The notes under the pieces: generated by a model | Databases searched by the model: none | Told to the model about the DNA's origin: nothing | Seen by the model: only the letters and a program-made list of their open reading frames with translations | Position numbers and translations under genes: made by a program | Shown here: piece by piece, positions 1-10,640 of the stretch | Position numbering within the stretch: the stretch's first letter is position 1 | Layout: each line of letters opens with the position of its first letter | Source: Trichuris trichiura | Lineage: Eukaryota > Nematoda > Enoplea > Trichinellida > Trichuridae | Assembly: GCA_037903355.1 (NCBI GenBank) | Contig: JBAJFE010000014.1 | Span: 1,674,001 to 1,738,000, forward strand | DNA: 64,000 nucleotides | Reading direction: 5' to 3'

Positions 1-177
1 ACAAAGCGCGGTAAATATCTTAGTGCATTGCAGGCCGATTCGTTAATAGGGAAATTTTATTGTATCAAATAAGTACCGTCTAAAGATAATAGTTAAAAGC
101 GACCGCGGAGCGAAGCCGCTACGTTTCCACGAATGATCTGACAAAAGAGATCTATCTATTCAGTCTGATGTAATAAT

Positions 178-540
178 TCAAATTCCATCAGTTAGTGCAG
201 TTCCCGCCATCCTACTACCGTATGCAATGAATACAAGATGGTCATACAAAAAACATGCAATTATAACAGGAAGCTGAGCAGCAACTAATCTTAGCATTGC
301 ATGTATGTCAACTAGAGCTTTCTTCACTCCTTTCCAAAACTTACTCGTCTGGTCGACGACATGAACTCGTAAGCGTTTCAACGAGGTTGTATAGGTTGCA
401 CGATTCAAACCAATAACCTTAGCAAAACAAGTTTTACAAATCAAAGGCGCGAAAACAAGACCGACGATCACAGAACCATTTACCATAACATGGCTCTGTA
501 CAAAAATGAGAACAAAAAATTTGATATTGCGTATCATCAT
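178..540 (-). CDS. Unidentified possible membrane-protein ORF
   Basis: A 120-codon open frame on the minus strand with a hydrophobic start (residues about 7-40) and a second hydrophobic patch near residues 82-105. I do not recognise a family. A further open stretch lies just upstream on the same strand (about 625-815) in another frame, so a spliced gene is possible, but I could not find a convincing donor/acceptor pair linking them. ORFs of this length occur by chance at this base composition. Confidence is therefore low. Confidence 0.2.
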   Translation of the reverse strand: MMIRNIKFFVLIFVQSHVMVNGSVIVGLVFAPLICKTCFAKVIGLNRATYTTSLKRLRVHVVDQTSKFWKGVKKALVDIHAMLRLVAAQLPVIIACFLYDHLVFIAYGSRMAGTALTDGI

Positions 541-1630
541 AGCGCGCGTCGAAGTTCTTTCTTTGTCACACGCAAATTAGGCGGCCTGGCAAATGCTTCA
601 GAAAAAATCAATTTAAGTACAGCTGTTAGATCATCGATCGCCGAATTGCTGAACTTCAAAGAAGCGTCGGAACTACAGTCGAGACAGTTGGTGCTGCTGC
701 ACGGATCGCTCTGAAAGCAACCCGTACGGCTGCACCTCCTATCATCCTTAGTGAACGAGTCGACCCAAAAATCGATTGACGTTTTTCATACAAAAAAAGA
801 GAAAGCATAAATAACATTACTACGGAAACTCAAGGACAACTTAAAAATTTCGCAATATTGACCACATATAGCAGAGGTGGAAGCAGACGTAAAACAGCTT
901 CCACCATAGGCATTGTTTATGAAGAAGTCAATAGGAGAACAAAGCAAACGAGATTATTTTCATAAACATGTTCAAAACGGAAAGTCTGCCGCCACAGAGA
1001 CGACCCTAGAACTGTGTACAAAGAAACTACCGCAATTTACCCTACGTGTAGGAAAAAAAGTTGACATTAAAAAAGTGAACTATACTTTGCGTAAGTAAAG
1101 CACTTACCAAAATATCTATACTACCAACTTTTCTCGGATTTCCAAACAAGTAGGCATCGTGGGTTTTTGGAGACGAAGTGATATCTATCCAACTTGGTAA
1201 ATCAGGATAGCCGTCCAGCGATGCTGTATATCGAATTGGGACTGCAGAAGTTTATCGTGTTAGCTCCTACTAAGATACCTAAAGATTAGCATTTACCTGG
1301 AGAGGCTGCGCGAAAAAATTCCGAAGCAGGAATTGTGTGGTAAAAGAAACGATTTTTGGTGAGCCTCAAATGCGCTGTGATCTCTTGCAGTGCTGTCACC
1401 AGCAAAAAATAATTCGCTATGGACCAGGCGTATAAGCCGAACTTGAAGCCGCAGTAAAGCATTGGCCTGAAAAAAGGCAACGAACCCAAACCTTAAGCGT
1501 GGCGTAATAAGAAGCAGACATATTGCGGCCAAGAAGGCAACTCGTCTTGTTGAAAAAAAGCAACTATACATGGAGGCAGTTTACTGGCGAACCGTAAGCA
1601 AAACAAAAACTCTGCATGATCCAGCTGCTT
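541..1630. other. No gene recognised (3' flank of BUB3)
   Basis: Only short unrelated open frames are present. This is the downstream side of BUB3, whose stop codon is at 1631. I see no clear repeat, tRNA or splice-supported exon here, and no unambiguous poly(A) signal could be assigned. Confidence 0.4.
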
Positions 1631-4600
1631 TCAGCTTACAGAAGTCTCGGAGTCGACCACTTTACGAACGTATATGCTATCGATGGGAAATGGATTTGGC
1701 GGTTTTTCAGGACATTCAAATTGATACGAACACGCAATTGCCAAATACGTTCCATCATGACTGAATTCCATAGAAATCACGCTGGTTGGGTACCTGCAAC
1801 AAAAGGCGCAATTAGCCACAATCCTATTCATCCCAATGGGATGAGTAGCACGAGGTTGATTTTGGACATAGGCAACTTTACAGGGATCTAAAGATGAAAT
1901 ATGTTCTTCATTTACCTTTTGCGTATAAATTATTACACTGTTAATACAAAAGTCATTTAATTAAATCACTTGAGCGCTTCACTGGCAGCAGGTAAGCCAT
2001 TAATAAATGGAAAAAACGACCTCAAGGCTCTGAAGAGCAAACAGGAAACATTTCAATAATTCCATATCTACAGTACGACAAAGTCTTCAGCTCTCAGTGA
2101 TAATTATCTATTCAAAAATGACTGCGAAATTCGCCCATTAATTATAAATATAGAATGTAAGGTGACGTCATGGGCTATGAATGATGACTGTCCTAACTTT
2201 GCCTGTTTTTTTTTCTTTTTCCCGATTATTATTATTTCATACAGAAGTAACTGTTTTTATTATAGCCAAAAAATATGTACGCGGAGGCTTTAGAATCAGA
2301 ATACGCTCCATCTCCGGCGTGGCGACGACGGCGGCGGAAATAACCACGTATATGACATCTTTGGTTGGCAGGTCAACTGCCATTCTGAAGAAGGTATGTG
2401 TTCTGCTCCCGAAAGCACCGTACTCATTTTTTGACCATAATAAGAGTAGTTGCTGCTATGAGATGCAGTAATGATTATATCTGAAAAAACCATTATTTCC
2501 TAATTCTTTTCCTTCATTTTTTTTGCTTTTCCCTGTTCATACCATAGAAAAGAAGTACTGCTAGTGAATACCATCATGAACTTCTCTTTTGTTCCCTCCT
2601 TATTCTTAATCCTACAGTAAGGTTCTGTTTGTAAGCAATTTTCAACAGCCTAGAAACGTACCGCGTCCTTACTTAAGACCGCGACAATACACAGATGAGG
2701 AATTACTAACCTGAAAAGGTAAACATTAATTCAAATAGCAACAACGCGCAAAGTGATACGACTTGTGCACAACTCGTTTATCTCAATTTCTTTATGACGG
2801 TCAAAAAACCAATCAGACTTAACTTCGTAAACAATCTTAGAATTCTGAAATTGATTTACATAAATGATTTCAAGCTACCTGAGCACTACAAAAATACTCT
2901 GAACTTTTGAACCCTTTATTAGGAAAGCAACTTGGTTTCATCCGCGCCAAATTATACAGCTGAAATCCGCCTCCCACGGTAAACATTTTGTCTGATAGAC
3001 CTTTTTATACGTAGCGATTCTGAGAGAAGGAATTTAATGGTCAGCGCCCTAATGGCTTAGTCAAACATGTCGGTTATGATTCCTGCATGGACCAGCCATT
3101 CTCAAACTTTTGGCGCGAGGCCTCCTTAGGGGCTCTTCCTAGGTGACAGAGTCCTTTCCCTTTTCCTATTGGTCAGTAGTGTTTGTCATTTTTCTCTTGG
3201 CAATCGACATCCTTTAGGGCGAAGTCAGTATATGAACATTGTAGAAGGATACAGAGTAAATGAACAGTCATGAACCCATTTATTCATGCAGAGCAGCGTA
3301 TGAACCATACCTGTAAAGCTGACAAAACATAAAAACGCTTTATTGGAACTAATGCAACCGTTCAACGTAAGTCGCTTGCTAGCTTCATGATGTCCGGTTC
3401 TAGCTTGGTCAGTTACAGCCGCAAGTCACCTCTAGCTGCTGCTGCAAAGATTCTATTTCTAGACTTCGTTATGGAAGCGACTTTGCCAAACGCGCATTTC
3501 TATTAAATAGGTTGAAGGAAAGGCGACGAGAAATAGCTCTACTTTTCCTAGCATGAGGAGCTGGGACGAAACCATATTCTAAGTTTTTTGCAGGATAAGG
3601 CCTACAGTTACCTTTTGCCACGGAACTCATGCACAAACCTGGACAACGAGAGTATGTTGGGAACCGAGGAAACACTGGTCATGCACCGTTACATGATCTG
3701 CAAGTTCGCTAGTTTTGCGCAGATATAATATGGTTACACACGTAGAGAGATTTGCTGGAATAATTACCACAATTATTTTGCCCTCTCCGCGGAACTCCTC
3801 GCGCCCCTCCCCCATTCCTTCGGGCGGTTAACAATTCCTGGCCCCCCTTCACAGGCATCGGCACCCACTTTGAGAATGGCTGGCATAGATGATCAGACGA
3901 ATAACTCAGATATTATTCGTGTAAGCATGTCTATGCAAGCAGCTGCGTTCTAGCCATCATATGTGCTGATGGTCAAAGCATAGAGGAAAGGTAATCACCT
4001 GTTCCGTTCCTTCCGAATAGTGAAAACAACACCGCTGGTGAACACACACTGCTCAAGAATTCCAAGAAAAGTTCCTCGTTACCATTTTATTAATAACAAC
4101 AGCAAAGACGTCATCCACGTATCTCTTGAACAGGCGAGGGGCGCTGTCACTTTTCAAGGTAACAAAAACTTGTTCTTTAAGCTCCGCATGAAAACATCTG
4201 ACACAATAGAGAGACTACCAACTGGCACGCCACTGCTTTATCAATACAAGCTACTTTGAAAGCGTAAGTGCTTACTATCCATCACGCGAAGGTGTGTTAT
4301 GGATCCAGCCAAAACCTTCAAGAGAAGCTATTACCCATAGTTTTAAAGATTTCAATCACCAAAAATGGAAACTAAGTCATTTCAAGGAAAAAACTTATTT
4401 CCTTTTTAATGACTACATTTTGGAAACTAAAGGTGCAGAGCTGACCGAAATGGCTCAGCATTCTTCATACTCGTTGCGCCATAGACTTGCAAAATTTTAT
4501 GACTCTTTCGAAAGATTCGCACGTCAAGTGACCCTTTCAAACCATTAATAGGTGAGCAATGGTCCTTTGTTCAAAATACTGACGGGCAACTTTTCTACGA

Positions 4601-6924
4601 CGAAGTCGGGTCGGGCTTTTAACGCTTGAAAGCATTCTAGTGAGTTGCGATATCAAAGAACATTCCTATATTTATCCCTTTTGATGTCTTGGAGGAATTG
4701 CTAATTTTAATAGTCTTTTCAAATGAGCATTGCTGAGCCCATGTCACATTGCAAATTTTCCCGCTTTTGCAGGATGGACCGTCAGCATCCTTTTTGATGC
4801 GGCAATCGGTGGTTCATCTGTCTCGATTCGTGCGGGACGTTTGCGTAGGAACTTTAGAGAGAATAATTTCTGCTACCTTGGATGAAGGTATAGATTCTAG
4901 TCTTCGGTGATACAAAAACGGAAAACGAGTATATTTCTCAAAATTTTAGAACACTGTGTTCCACGAAACAAACTTCAATCTCGAAAAAGAAAAGAAATGA
5001 GAGACTATCGTTTCATGATGCATTGACCCTAAGTACCTATGACGGCTTGTGAACAACCATTCCCTGAAAAACTGTTTAGCTTTATTATTTGTCATATCGT
5101 TCACGCCCTACAGCCACAGCTGTATAATATGTCATGGTTGACAGACCACTTGTTATTCACGATTGATAATCACCTCTATCGAAAACTCAGCGCACGAGAA
5201 AGATCTTTAGAGAAAATAGATACCCGAAACAACTTACTGACTGTGTAGTGCATCGTATATCTTAAATTATTATTTTTTCCTCATTCCTTAACCAGATACA
5301 GTTCCAATTTAAGAGATATCTAAGGAAGTCATACAAAACCGTTTACAAACAGCACCACGGATGGTCACACGACACAAAACATTATTGTGGGTTTAGGAGA
5401 GGGGATAAAAAGAAGAAATAAGAAGACAACGCCCATCCTTGCCATCTTTCACAGTACGTAGGAAGAGGGCAAAATAGGATGCTAGAAAAAGAAAGAGCAG
5501 AAAAACGACATTTAAATAATACATTACAAAACGAAAAATTAACAAAAAAAATTTAAACGTCTCATTATGCTATCGTGGTCACATTTGCAACCGCCAACTG
5601 ATCTGCTGACGACGGGGTAACACGAATCCCGAAAACAGAGCATCTATTGGATAAAATTAATTTTTGTTAAAAACCAGATTTTCTTTGTAAAGAAATTTTC
5701 ACAGGAAAGCTATTGAACATTCTAAGCGTAAAATATTAGCCAGTCAATTTTGCAGACTCTCGACTGGCACTTAACTTGTAAAAAAAAGGCAAAAACCATT
5801 CTTGACTTAACTGGACCATTTAAGGGTTATTAACTTTCGTCTGCTGGACATCGAGCAAGACAACTTCAAGAAAAAGAAAGTTCAACGACACTCTTACAAT
5901 ACTAACCTATGAAATTGGCTGAGCCGCTTCTTGTTGAAAGGATCCCATATGTTAACCATGCCATCAGATCCTCCAGTTGCGAATGTACCGTGAACAGGAT
6001 GAAACGCAATGCATAGCACTGGATAAACTATTTCCTGCCCAGTTTCAGGATTCTTACTACGGTGGCATTTGAAAACATAACGCTGCTTTTGAACTTCGTA
6101 ATCGGGATCCAAAAACTCTACTGCTACTCGCCCTGGAAAACAAATCGTCCACAACCACTGAATGTAAAACCGTAGGCAATTGAGTTATAAGCCATACCCT
6201 CGATTGAAGATACTGCAAAGCCGAGTTCGTTCGGAAACGAGCGGAGACAACGTGTTTGAAACTTTAACGGCGATTCCCGCTGCTGCTCCGGGCCTGCATC
6301 CATGCTTCTGAGATCCCAAACCCATATCTTCCTTTCGGCAGTCGCAACTATCAGTCGATCGCCGCACGCGTCCATTGAGTAAACTCGCTGCGGTTGGTTG
6401 TAGCAGCCAACGCAACGACCCGCCCTCGGATCCCACAATTTGACCGTTTGATCCCAACTACCAGAGGCCATTAGGCCTAAATTCGGCAAATTGCTCAAGC
6501 AGCGAACTGGGCCTTCATGCGCACCCAAAATTGTTTCTAAAACCCAACGAAGTGTTGCGCTTGAAAGTGAATGGAAACTAACCAAAGCCCAGTTCCAAGT
6601 CGAAGTATTTAACAAAGGTATCTGAACCTGCGCTGCAGCAGTGACCACCGTCCTGAAAGCGATAGTTTGATTGGCGGAAATACAATCGCGCATACGCACC
6701 GTAAAAATGCAATCCAGTACTGGAGCTTCGTGCATAAAGGAAGTACGAACATAATTGGCTGATGAGCCGCTAAGCTCGTATAGCCTCACACAAGAATCCC
6801 ACGAGGATGCTAGGAGAAATTTCTCCGACTCTGGTGAAAAATGTACAGCAGTAACTCCGTCGGAGGGTGCGTTGTTCAACAGATGCTCATTCGGCGCGGC
6901 AACAATATGAGGTTCCGTAGCCAT
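1631..6924 (-). CDS. BUB3: BUB3 mitotic checkpoint WD40 protein
   Basis: Bub3 is a WD40 propeller that recruits BUB1 and BUBR1 to kinetochores in the spindle checkpoint. Five exons on the minus strand can be joined: 6924-6700, 6652-6583, 6536-6198, 6132-5907 and 1793-1631. Together they are 1023 nt, encoding 340 residues (human BUB3 is 328). All junctions are GT..AG and phase-consistent. Family landmarks are visible: SSWDSCVRLYE in repeat 1, GSWDQTVKLWDPR, VWDLR, the VSSIEGRVAVEFLDP strand, TFATGGSDGMVNIWDPFNKKRL, then after the long intron RYPTSVISMEFSHDGTYLAIA and a tail VRKVVDSETSVS. The first three introns are 47, 46 and 65 bp; the last is 4113 bp. The last exon lies so far away that a gene finder could end the gene at 5894, just past the donor. 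The start is the first Met of the open frame, before FSPESEKFLLASSW. Confidence 0.95.
3093..3882. mobile_element. Non-autonomous hAT-like DNA transposon
   Basis: Inverted ends both start CAGCCATTCTCAAA (3093-3106 on plus; 3882-3869 on minus). The CAG plus TTCTCAAA pattern is typical of hAT termini. The flanking octamers are GCATGGAC and GCATAGAT, matching at 6 of 8 positions, as expected for an aged 8-bp target duplication. The interior is GC-rich next to the ends (about 3110-3180 and 3780-3860) and has no recognisable transposase. It sits inside the BUB3 terminal intron and partly explains its size. Confidence 0.6.
5605..5637 (+). ncRNA. CTGACGA/GAAA stem-loop, copy A
   Basis: Reads CTGACGA, C, then GGGGT - AACACGA - ATCCC, then GAAA. 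The stem pairs fully with one G-T(U) wobble. It belongs to a family of copies in this window whose stems differ but remain paired. It resembles the CUGANGA/GAAA core of the hammerhead ribozyme apart from the extra C before the stem. It lies in the BUB3 intron near the donor site. No long repeat arm was recognised around this copy. Confidence 0.5.
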
Positions 6925-7261
6925 TTAAAGTCTTAAATCTTTAAAACTCCTTTTCCAAACTCGATTTCACCTCGGGAGTACAGTAGCCGATCGTGAAAGC
7001 AGGTTTCACTACAGTAGACCAAAAACATGTAGCGGCTTAATGAATCCGATCAATTCAGCGGGTTCCGAAATGTTTCCGAGAAAAAAACTAGATAATCGTT
7101 TTTGCCGTATTAATTTTAAGCAAGCATTATTTTCAAAAGCTTGACATTGTTTCACTTCTGAAGCAAGTAGTCAATACGCCTTAGAAATGAGTGCATCGTA
7201 CGGTTCTACTGTGCTGTTCCAGTTGGACTTGTTCGTAAGCTGCCTTCATTGAGAAACACGT
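6925..7261. other. BUB3 5' flank
   Basis: The region upstream of the BUB3 start. I see no coding exon or clear core promoter element; it probably contains the BUB3 promoter and 5' UTR. Confidence 0.35.
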
Positions 7262-7294
7262 AGCTTTCTGAAGCTTGCTCGCTCCGTCGTCAGC
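7262..7294 (-). ncRNA. CTGACGA/GAAA stem-loop, copy B (minus)
   Basis: On the minus strand this reads GCTGACGAC, then GGAGC - GAGCAA - GCTTC with a G-T wobble, then A-GAAAGCTACG. The stem sequence is unlike the other copies yet still pairs, and the constant flanks are kept. There is one extra A before GAAA. It lies between BUB3 and the Tigger element. Confidence 0.45.
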
Positions 7295-7493
7295 ATACGA
7301 CTATGTTGATGACCAAGCAAGCAACGTCCCGCAAGCTACATATTTCTCAATAAAGACAGCTTACAAACAGGACAGAGTGATTCTAGCAGCGCAGAATGAG
7401 ACAATGTAGTCCAATTCCAAAACTTTACCATGCAATGGTAAGGATTTTGTCTAATAGTTGTCTTTCCGTTTGAATATGCGCTTTTTGAATATA

Positions 7494-9790
7494 CAGTTGA
7501 ACCTCCGTAAGTTGAGCACCCAACAGACTGGGGAAAACTGGTTTGCATAGGGAGGCTATGGGTATAGGTGGCTCAGCTGAATAGATTAGTATCTGTACGC
7601 GTTTTATTTTGTTGCATAGCATCTATTGGACGTCTATTAAATGGCGAAATGCATAAAAATAACATTGTAAAATCATGCATAAGGCTTTTCAGGGGCTACA
7701 ACGCTTCCTGAAAACAGTGTCGATTCTAGTCTGCTGCTTGTTCTTACTACAAACAAAGGCGATAAGGGCGGCAACCGCGCTAGCTACCCCGCTGAGCATC
7801 TCTGAGCATTTTTCAGCAGAAAAACACTTCAGCAGCGCTAACATGCGCCCGGTGTCCTCTTCCTTCAGCTTTTGTACCATTTCCGTCTCATTGTCACTTT
7901 CGTTCTGTGTGTCGTCTCCCGCGCTACTTACTTCTACGCTCATTCCCGCTTCGGCTAGTATAGATTGGAAGATTGCTTGCGGGTCCGGTTCAGTAGAAGT
8001 GGCCACCTCATCATCTGTTCCAACGGAATCTTCGAAATCTACTGCTTCAATCTCTGCCTCGCGAGTCGGATTATCAAGCTGCAGCTCGAAATCATTCTCT
8101 TCGTCTCTGACAAATCCGGCACTCCTAAAGCATTTCCTTATTGCTTCCGGTTGAACCATATCCCAGGAGGAGCTGATCCAAAGCACAGCGTCCAAAGCAC
8201 TAATGGACGCAGCAATCGAAGTTGCTCCCACAGATGAGCTGGTGACTTCTGCTTTGCTGATGACCCATTGCAGAAGCTGAGTCCTGTATTTCGCTTTAAA
8301 TGTTTGAATTACTCCTTGATTTAGAGGCTGCGTTTTTGAGGAACTGTTTGGAGGCAGGAACTTTAACGTGACGTTCGTGAGGTGCCTCACGCGGGGATGG
8401 CTCGGGCAACTGTCTACTACCAATAAGATGGAACGTTTCAATCGCTTCATCTGTCGGTCAACACTTCTTACCCACTCCTCGAATATGGTGGCTGTTATCC
8501 AGGCGCATTTATTTGATCTCCAAGTGACAGGGAGGTCTTCAGGCTTCAAGTTCTTAAATGCGCGGGGTTTCGCTGAACTACCAATGACCAATGGCTTCAA
8601 CTTCTCCCCAGTTGCGCTAGCGCAAAGAAGCAAAGTGAATCGCTCTTTGGAGAGTTTCCCGCTTTTGCATTTGTCGCCTTTTAGTACAGGAGTTCTATCT
8701 GGCATAGCCTTGAAGAACAAGCCGCATTCATCAGCATTGAAAATGTCTTCTTCCTTGAAACCACTGGCGAAATGACGAAATTTCAAGATGAAGTCTTCCA
8801 AGACCTCGACGGGAACTTCGCTAGATTCGCCGCATAAGATTTTCTGAGAAATCTGATAGCGGAACTTAAACTTCTCGAGCCAACCGCTTGATGCTCGGAA
8901 ATCTGTCAACCCGAATTCCGCAGCGAATCTTCTAGCAACTTCCTGGATCATTGAGCCAGAGATCCGAGCATTAGCTGCTCTCATTTGCTCAAACCAACTT
9001 AACGCTGCTTCATTCACTTGGTCGAAGGAGGTTCTCCTTCTTTTTCGCCGCGTATCTCCGCTTTCCTTATCATATCTTTCCAAGTATTCACGTTTACGTC
9101 TTTGGATGTTGCTGACGGTAGTTTTGCTGACATGAAACCGTTCCGCTGTCTTCCTTTGGCTGTTGCTTTCGAGAAAGCGGATAACTTCCACTTTTTCCTT
9201 CAATGTCAACTCTCTCGATTCTTTCCGTTCGGCCATAGTGCAAATTGTAACCAGCTTGGTGGCTACTAATGCGTAAGCCGGTATATCTTTACTCGCGAAG
9301 ACACGTGAAGGCCACCTCCTGCACGGGTACTGCAAAGCAAATGAATAGAATTGAGCTCGACGCGAATGAATACAATTAGGATCGATTCGTCATATTTCGC
9401 CCCATGGGAGAATGCTGCCGACGCCCAAGGGGGTGGTTATGTAAACGAGGAAACGCGCAAGCTTTGCTGGCAAGCATGAAAAAGGCATCGTCAAGGCGAC
9501 GGAATCGGTTCTGTTCTCAGGAATTTCCAATGCACGGTAATGAAAAACTTCGCTACGTTGAATAATAGTACATTCAGACACTGCTGAAGACTGACACTGA
9601 GCAAACTGAAGTGGTCAATTTACAGAGAGCAAACTAGCATTGCGTCTATATACCACGTCACGGCTAAAGCGGTCAACTTTTCACTTACTCAGGTGATCAG
9701 TGTCTAGAGATTGTCCTTGCGATTATTTACGTACGGACTAACCAGCTAGTAAAAATTCGGTCAACTTAGAGAGGTGGTCAACTTTGACTG
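7494..9790 (-). mobile_element. Tigger/pogo (Tc1-mariner superfamily) transposon
   Basis: The left end CAGTTGAACCTCCGTAAGTT (from 7494) is preceded by TA. The right end, read inward on the minus strand from 9790, starts CAGTCAAAGTTGACC and continues with CTCTCTAAGTTGACC, so the two ends share CAGT...CTC..TAAGTTGA. The right flank is TC, not TA, so the right boundary is uncertain or mutated. The right subterminal zone holds several copies of GGTCAA-CTT-like motifs (near 9612, 9680, 9758, 9774), possible transposase-binding repeats. The interior encodes one intact transposase. Confidence 0.7.
7689..9236 (-). CDS. Tigger-like transposase with DDN catalytic triad
   Basis: An uninterrupted 515-codon frame from the Met before AERKESRELTLKEKVEVIRF; an upstream Met at 9335 adds 33 unlikely residues. 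Order of domains: CENP-B-type N-terminal helix-turn-helix (psq-like, KTAERFHVSKTTVSNIQ), second CENPB-type DNA-binding domain (SGSMIQEVARRFAAEFG...SGWLEKFKFRY), then the DDE_1 catalytic core and an acidic C-terminal tail. Counting from the 9335 Met, the first catalytic Asp is D202 in FNADECGLFFK and the second D308 in LLVVDSCPSHP. The third position in the usual PLDQG motif is Asn (N339, codon 8319-8321, AAT) in QPLNQG. It may be a recently dead transposase or a domesticated DNA-binding protein. An intact frame with an inactivated triad is unusual. Confidence 0.9.
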   Translation of the reverse strand: MAERKESRELTLKEKVEVIRFLESNSQRKTAERFHVSKTTVSNIQRRKREYLERYDKESGDTRRKRRRTSFDQVNEAALSWFEQMRAANARISGSMIQEVARRFAAEFGLTDFRASSGWLEKFKFRYQISQKILCGESSEVPVEVLEDFILKFRHFASGFKEEDIFNADECGLFFKAMPDRTPVLKGDKCKSGKLSKERFTLLLCASATGEKLKPLVIGSSAKPRAFKNLKPEDLPVTWRSNKCAWITATIFEEWVRSVDRQMKRLKRSILLVVDSCPSHPRVRHLTNVTLKFLPPNSSSKTQPLNQGVIQTFKAKYRTQLLQWVISKAEVTSSSVGATSIAASISALDAVLWISSSWDMVQPEAIRKCFRSAGFVRDEENDFELQLDNPTREAEIEAVDFEDSVGTDDEVATSTEPDPQAIFQSILAEAGMSVEVSSAGDDTQNESDNETEMVQKLKEEDTGRMLALLKCFSAEKCSEMLSGVASAVAALIAFVCSKNKQQTRIDTVFRKRCSP

Positions 9791-10175
9791 TCAGACGTTC
9801 TTCCGTCATACTGTAAGTTTGCCAGCCATTTTCTGCTGTCCTTCCCTGTGCTTAAGCTTAAAGATAAATCTTAAAAAAGTGTAGAACAAAATGACCGCCC
9901 CCCCTATATTCACCAGTAAGAGCAGAACGGGATGCTCGAAACGCTTGCCAGAAGGGAACCCGCATTTTCCAAAAGGTGGGGCGGCTAAAGGACAGAACTT
10001 CAATTTGGCTCCGCGGACTGCTCACAATGCATTACCTGGATGTCTTGTGTACTTGCAGCTTTAGTGGGCTAAGACTGGGATTACTCATCGTACTGCACTT
10101 GACTACCTTTGAATAAGTGTACTGTACTTGTTCTGGCCGAATAAAGGTTATTTCGTTCTACTAAATTGGCGACCT
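9791..10175 (+). mobile_element. Possible LTR end with primer-binding site
   Basis: The stretch begins TGTCAGACG beside the Tigger right end and runs to an AATAAA signal (about 10140) and a segment ending in TTCTACTAAA. It is followed by TTGGCGACCTG (about 10167), which resembles the TGG-initial primer-binding site after a 5' LTR. No matching second LTR was found. The broken pol at 57.8-59.5 kb could belong to such a family but this is not shown. Confidence 0.3.
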
Positions 10176-10360
10176 GTGAATGATCATTTCGCTAGGTGGC
10201 CAAAAGTAAAACCCGTACGCAGCACCGGTGCCGCGGCAGTCACTGCGCCTGCACTAGCTGCTGGACGAAGCCCCTGCTGATGACAACAGCACGAAGTTGT
10301 TGGCCCCATATGGCCTTAACTTAAGCCTACCCATATGACGATGTGACTATGGCCCCCTCC

Positions 10361-10640
10361 TGTTACGGAGCCGCACCCAGTTTGCAGATCATCCTGGTTG
10401 AGCTCGCTGTCCCTGTGCGCCATTGCTTCCTTGGACTATGGCCTTTCATAGGTCACTGTCCGTCCTCGGTCATTCACCTAAATAGGGAGCAACGGAGGTC
10501 TATATAAACGGCTGAGGCGGGAATGGTTTGGGTCGCCGAATTGGTCATGTTCCTGTCTTATCACTATCGCTGTTCTGTACCCTCCATACATACAAAGTTA
10601 ACCAGATTATTCTTTCTGTAAAAGACATAAATCTGTCGTA
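10361..10640 (+). mobile_element. Possible solo LTR-like promoter segment
   Basis: Starts TGTTACGGAGCC, a common start of Ty3-type LTRs, and contains TATATAAACGGC at about 10500 in LTR-like promoter position. Neither a target duplication nor a second copy was found in the window. The short open frame after the putative primer site (about 10207-10280) has Ala/Pro-rich content but soon stops. Confidence 0.25.

Larger units (their letters stand above)
1794..5906 (-). other. 4.1-kb terminal intron of BUB3
   Basis: The donor GTTAGT (5906) follows the codons for QFH and the acceptor TTGTTGCAG (ending 1794) precedes YPTS. The split AG|G codon restores Arg, as in other Bub3 proteins, so no exon is missing. 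The intron is 60-90 times the length of the gene's other introns. It contains a hAT-like element (3093-3882) and one copy of the CTGACGA/GAAA stem-loop (5605-5637). Two short plus-strand open frames near 4020-4548 are not recognisable. Confidence 0.9.

Noticed and set aside
2320..2345. GCGACGACGGCGGCGG as another stem-loop copy
   Set aside because: It lacks the CTGACGA block, a pairing stem and GAAA; it is only a GC-rich triplet run.
7675..9269. Plus-strand open frames (for example 7675-8154, 8368-8775, 9018-9269)
   Set aside because: They are antisense shadows of the Tigger transposase, with the Ser/Cys/Phe-rich composition expected from reading its codons backwards.
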